Positions 61,812 through 64,000 of a DNA stretch of 64,000 bases are shown piece by piece (positions within the stretch are counted from its first letter, which is position 1; the number at the start of each line of letters is the position of its first letter). The notes beneath the pieces were generated by a model. It worked only from the letters and a program-made list of their open reading frames with translations. It had not been told where the DNA came from and ran no database searches. This stretch comes from JBCBDX01 sp038529265 (GTDB lineage Bacteria > Pseudomonadota > Alphaproteobacteria > Rhizobiales > Rhizobiaceae), in NCBI GenBank assembly GCA_038529265.1, contig JBCBDX010000006.1:135814-199813 (forward strand), written 5' to 3'. Made by a program: the position numbers and the translations under genes.

Positions 61812-62159
61812 GTGAGAACATCAACATTGGCCATTACCTTAGCCGCAGGGTTGCTGACCCTTACTGCGTGTAACACCACCAGCACAGAAACCGAAACTGC
61901 AGCCCTCAGCTTTCCAACCAAAACCTTTTCTGGGACTTGGGATGGTGCGGCTCCCACTACGGTTCAATTCTTAAGCGCGAGCCGACTGCGATACTGCTTC
62001 CGCAACGAATGCACCACACGTCCTTATTCCGGCAGCGCCGCCAGCAAGGTGGAGTTCAACTGGGGTCGGAACCAGTTCACATTCACCAAGGCCGGTGCTG
62101 GATATCGTGGTACATTCCTTGGCACCGACGGCACGCGCTCGACGGTGAGGATGAACTAA
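61812..62159 (+). CDS. Small lipoprotein of unknown function
   Basis: 115 residues from a GTG behind GGAGAGATAAT; the preceding ATG is directly followed by a stop. A lipoprotein signal (LAITLAAGLLTLTAC) ends in the lipobox Cys; the mature part is Thr-rich at first, then has beta-type SGTWDGAAPTTVQFLSASRL and a two-Cys segment (RYCFRNECTTRP). A broken second copy of its 3' part lies at about 62599-62697. Its stop overlaps the next gene's start (TAATG). Confidence 0.65.
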   Translation: MRTSTLAITLAAGLLTLTACNTTSTETETAALSFPTKTFSGTWDGAAPTTVQFLSASRLRYCFRNECTTRPYSGSAASKVEFNWGRNQFTFTKAGAGYRGTFLGTDGTRSTVRMN

Positions 62160-62554
62160 TGGCACGCAAACTCCAGTTATTCTTAGCGCTGTTTATCGTC
62201 ATGGCGGTGTCATCGGTCACGGCGTGGGCTGGTGGCGTCATCGAGGTGGGTAGCACACTGGAGGGTAGGCTTTTCCGGACGGACGCCGACTTCTCGGTCC
62301 CGTTTACGGTGGAGATAAAGCAGCAAACCGGCGACGGTGCGTTTGTCGGGGACATCAAGATAGCTGACCGTAACCAGACTGTTCTGCCTGACCAGCCGAT
62401 AATGGTGGGCGCTGGCCCGACCATCAGTTTCCGGCTGAACTTTGGTGAGCGGGTGTTTGCGCCCCTATCTGGGCAGGCCCAGTACCGTGCCGAGTGGAAC
62501 AACCAGTTTCGCGGACAACCCGCAAGCTATGCTGCTGAGTTTATGATCAAGTAG
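62159..62554 (+). CDS. Exported protein of unknown function
   Basis: 131 residues with a Sec signal (LQLFLALFIVMAVSSVTAWA) followed by a beta-rich domain (EGRLFRTDADFSVPFTVEIK, MVGAGPTISFRLNFGERVFA). The start overlaps the lipoprotein gene by one base (TAATG), so the pair is coupled. No family is recognised. The two products may form a cell-surface pair. Confidence 0.65.
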   Translation: MARKLQLFLALFIVMAVSSVTAWAGGVIEVGSTLEGRLFRTDADFSVPFTVEIKQQTGDGAFVGDIKIADRNQTVLPDQPIMVGAGPTISFRLNFGERVFAPLSGQAQYRAEWNNQFRGQPASYAAEFMIK

Positions 62555-62598
62555 ATCGACCCGCTTGGCAATGTACCTTCCGACGGCGCATCCTCGGC

Positions 62599-62697
62599 TG
62601 CGCCGTCAACAAGGTCGCATTTAACTGGGGCCCAAATCAGCGCACGTTCACCAAGGCCGGTGCTGGATATCGTAGTACGTTCCTTAGTAGCGATGGC
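62599..62697 (+). pseudogene. Degenerate partial copy of the lipoprotein gene
   Basis: About 100 bases closely match 62036-62136 inside the intact lipoprotein gene, with the shared run ACCAAGGCCGGTGCTGGATA and the flanks TTCAACTGGGG/TTTAACTGGGG. The 5' half, start and signal peptide are missing, so it cannot make the product. It is a remnant of a tandem duplication that probably once included the exported protein gene. Confidence 0.65.
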
Positions 62698-63175
62698 ATG
62701 TGATCATCGGTGCGAGTGCGGTAGCAAGTAGCGCCTTGTATTGTAGCGAAGAAAAAGCCGCGCCTCTGGCGCGGCTTTTTATGTGTAGGTCAAAAAGGAA
62801 CGGTTCAGTGAGCCGCTCGTTCTCTTTCGAAAGTCATAAACTGGTTAGCGAAACCACGGATCAAGCTTTTTGGGTCGGGCGGCTCGCATTTGTGCAGCGG
62901 TCATTCTGCCCACCCGATTGCGCGGGCTAGTTCGCTTCGCCTTTCTTCGAGCAGTCGATTGTTTTGAACGGTGAGTTCGCTTCCGAGAGGATCGACGGCT
63001 GCTGCCAAAGAGTGAAAACGGCATGATAAGTTCCTATCATTTCTATTGATCGACACTTAAATTGAAAGCTTGAAAAAGGCTCTCCGTCACCGTTTGCTAT
63101 GGGCTCGCACGCGGTTTCATGGCGCTCAAGACGTAGCCATGATCAGTCATCACTTTTTCGCAGAGACGGGAATAT
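62698..63175. other. Noncoding region with a terminator and short coupled frames
   Basis: 478 bases between the pseudogene and the replication-relaxation gene. It holds the terminator at 62757-62775. On the minus strand a short frame from GTG 63056 to 62901 (ending LARAIGWAE) overlaps by ATGA a 19-residue frame (MTAAQMRAARPKKLDPWFR). These may be remnants or very small genes; neither is convincing. Confidence 0.3.
62757..62775 (+). terminator. Intrinsic terminator
   Basis: Eight-base GC stem GCCGCGCC / GGCGCGGC with a TCT loop, A-rich before and TTTTT after. It ends the lipoprotein/exported protein transcript and could work in both directions. Confidence 0.8.
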
Positions 63176-63991
63176 TTAACTGCGATCTGGTGGGTGAACC
63201 AACAGCAGCTTTAGATGCGGAATACCGAGATGGCTTTGGGCGATGCTTTGTCGATGCAGTTCGGCGTATAAGCGTTGTTTTTTCTCTGAGCTGGATAGGT
63301 CGAGCTGGCCGCGTTTTTTTGGGCTGGTACGCTCAGCTTCAACGGCAAAGAACCGATAGCGTTTTTGACCGTCGATCAGCTTTTCAATGCCATAGATGGC
63401 ATCGGGTATGATGTGCGTTTTGTAGGGCCGTTTGAGTTCGGGGAATGCTGCTGATGGTCGCAGCGTGATGGGGGCCGCCAACGGATTGGGCAGATCGCGC
63501 ACGGTTGCAGGTGCGCGGCGAAGGATTTCGTCAATCGTCACAAAGCGCTCGTTGGGACTTTCGAAGGTGGTCAGTTCAAGCGTCACCAAATGCGCTATCA
63601 CGAGCAGGCGATGTTCAAACTGGGTGCGCACGCCGGGGCGCTCGCGGCGAGAAAAGAGGGTGACGCGGTCGGTCTGTATGCCCTGCTGCGTTAGCCACCT
63701 GAGGCCCTGATCGGTTAGTTCATAGAAAACGCTTTGGCATTTGGCGTTGGCGAATCGCCACTGTGCTTTGGGTCGGCCAATAAGGCCGGTCTCATGGAAC
63801 AGGTCGCCTAGCCGCTCAACAAAGCGCTTTTCGGATTGCGGCTTCAGGAGCGCCACGAGCTGCTTGGAATTGAGATAGCGGTAGCGGAAGAGCTGTATGA
63901 GGATGGCTGTATCGCGCTCGGTGAACCGAATATGTTTGCCGGTGGGTTGCCGCGCATGCCGGCTGCGGCGGGTGCTCTGGTCGAAGGCCAT
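63176..63991 (-). CDS. Replication-relaxation family protein of a mobile element
   Basis: 271-residue winged-helix protein. The N-terminal domain HIRFTERDTAILIQLFRYRY and LNSKQLVALLKPQSEKRFVE is the replication-relaxation helix-turn-helix; YELTDQGLRWL is its wing. A second domain with FEHRLLVIAHLVTLELT and FFAVEAERT follows. Such proteins take part in plasmid or conjugative element DNA processing. The ATG at 63991 is only nine bases from the window edge and the frame stays open, so a longer N-terminus outside the window cannot be excluded. It fits with the HerA-like ATPase and recombinase of the same region. Confidence 0.78.
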   Translation of the reverse strand: MAFDQSTRRSRHARQPTGKHIRFTERDTAILIQLFRYRYLNSKQLVALLKPQSEKRFVERLGDLFHETGLIGRPKAQWRFANAKCQSVFYELTDQGLRWLTQQGIQTDRVTLFSRRERPGVRTQFEHRLLVIAHLVTLELTTFESPNERFVTIDEILRRAPATVRDLPNPLAAPITLRPSAAFPELKRPYKTHIIPDAIYGIEKLIDGQKRYRFFAVEAERTSPKKRGQLDLSSSEKKQRLYAELHRQSIAQSHLGIPHLKLLLVHPPDRS

Positions 63992-64000
63992 GGCGATATC

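Noticed and set aside
62083..62502. Minus-strand frame opposite the exported protein gene
   Set aside because: The plus-strand gene has a signal peptide and coupled start; the opposite frame is a mirror of its codon usage.
63070..63411. Plus-strand frame near the right edge
   Set aside because: Most of it lies opposite the replication-relaxation gene and its start region has no ribosome-binding site or domain.
53494..64000. Second copy of the tRNA-Arg 3' end as right attachment site
   Set aside because: No second GTTCGAATC-type copy with the tRNA flank was seen to the right; the far border must be outside the window if it exists.
1..64000. CRISPR array or complete insertion sequence
   Set aside because: No regularly spaced repeats with unique spacers and no transposase motif with terminal inverted repeats was seen anywhere.

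Overview
The window is a stretch of an alphaproteobacterial chromosome, most likely from a Hyphomicrobiales (rhizobial-type) marine or soil bacterium. The evidence is gene content and order: a Caulobacter/Agrobacterium-type tad (cpa) pilus locus, and a long run with the order usual for this order of bacteria (dnaX, ybaB, recR ... rmuC, def, fmt, truA, dapE, dapD, pyrimidine nucleotidase, argB, engB, yidC, rnpA, rpmH). Most of the window has moderate GC content (a little above 50% by eye). The genus cannot be fixed from what is visible.

Layout. 1-3416: end of a yej-type peptide ABC importer (yejE, yejF) and a ghrA-like 2-hydroxyacid dehydrogenase. 3413-6087: aminopeptidase, MarR regulator and NlpC/P60 hydrolase operon. 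6191-15951: the tad/cpa Flp-pilus locus, with tadD divergent from the main minus-strand operon cpaABCDEF-tadBC and the pilin gene at its head, separated by a strong terminator. 16176-24825: mixed accessory and housekeeping genes (Nudix, an ECF sigma factor with its YCII/DGPF partner, two outer-membrane proteins, an orphan HlyC-like acyltransferase, GrpB, a di-heme peroxidase, a hydrolase, agmatinase, a small secreted protein). 24956-49124: core replication, translation, lysine and arginine genes interleaved with drug/metabolite transporters and conserved unknowns. 49452-53310: a VTT membrane protein, a mercuric-reductase-like flavoprotein and an orphan histidine kinase.

At 53417 a tRNA-Arg(ACG) marks a sharp change. 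Everything to its right (53500-64000) looks like an integrated mobile element or island: a large serine recombinase with a coupled small leader gene, a HerA/TraG-type ATPase, a replication-relaxation protein, two XRE-type regulators, a tandem pair of RuvC-like proteins, unknown exported proteins with a broken duplicate, and structured noncoding DNA. Next to the tRNA sits a compact AT-rich operon of three genes (Nudix hydrolase, membrane protein, YfiH/LACC1-type protein) behind a stretch with only about 13% GC. This operon is the best candidate here for an undescribed system; its function is not known from sequence.

Limits: all family calls rest on reading motifs and general resemblance, with no database search. 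Start codons were chosen by ribosome-binding sites and family length. The island's far end is outside the window.
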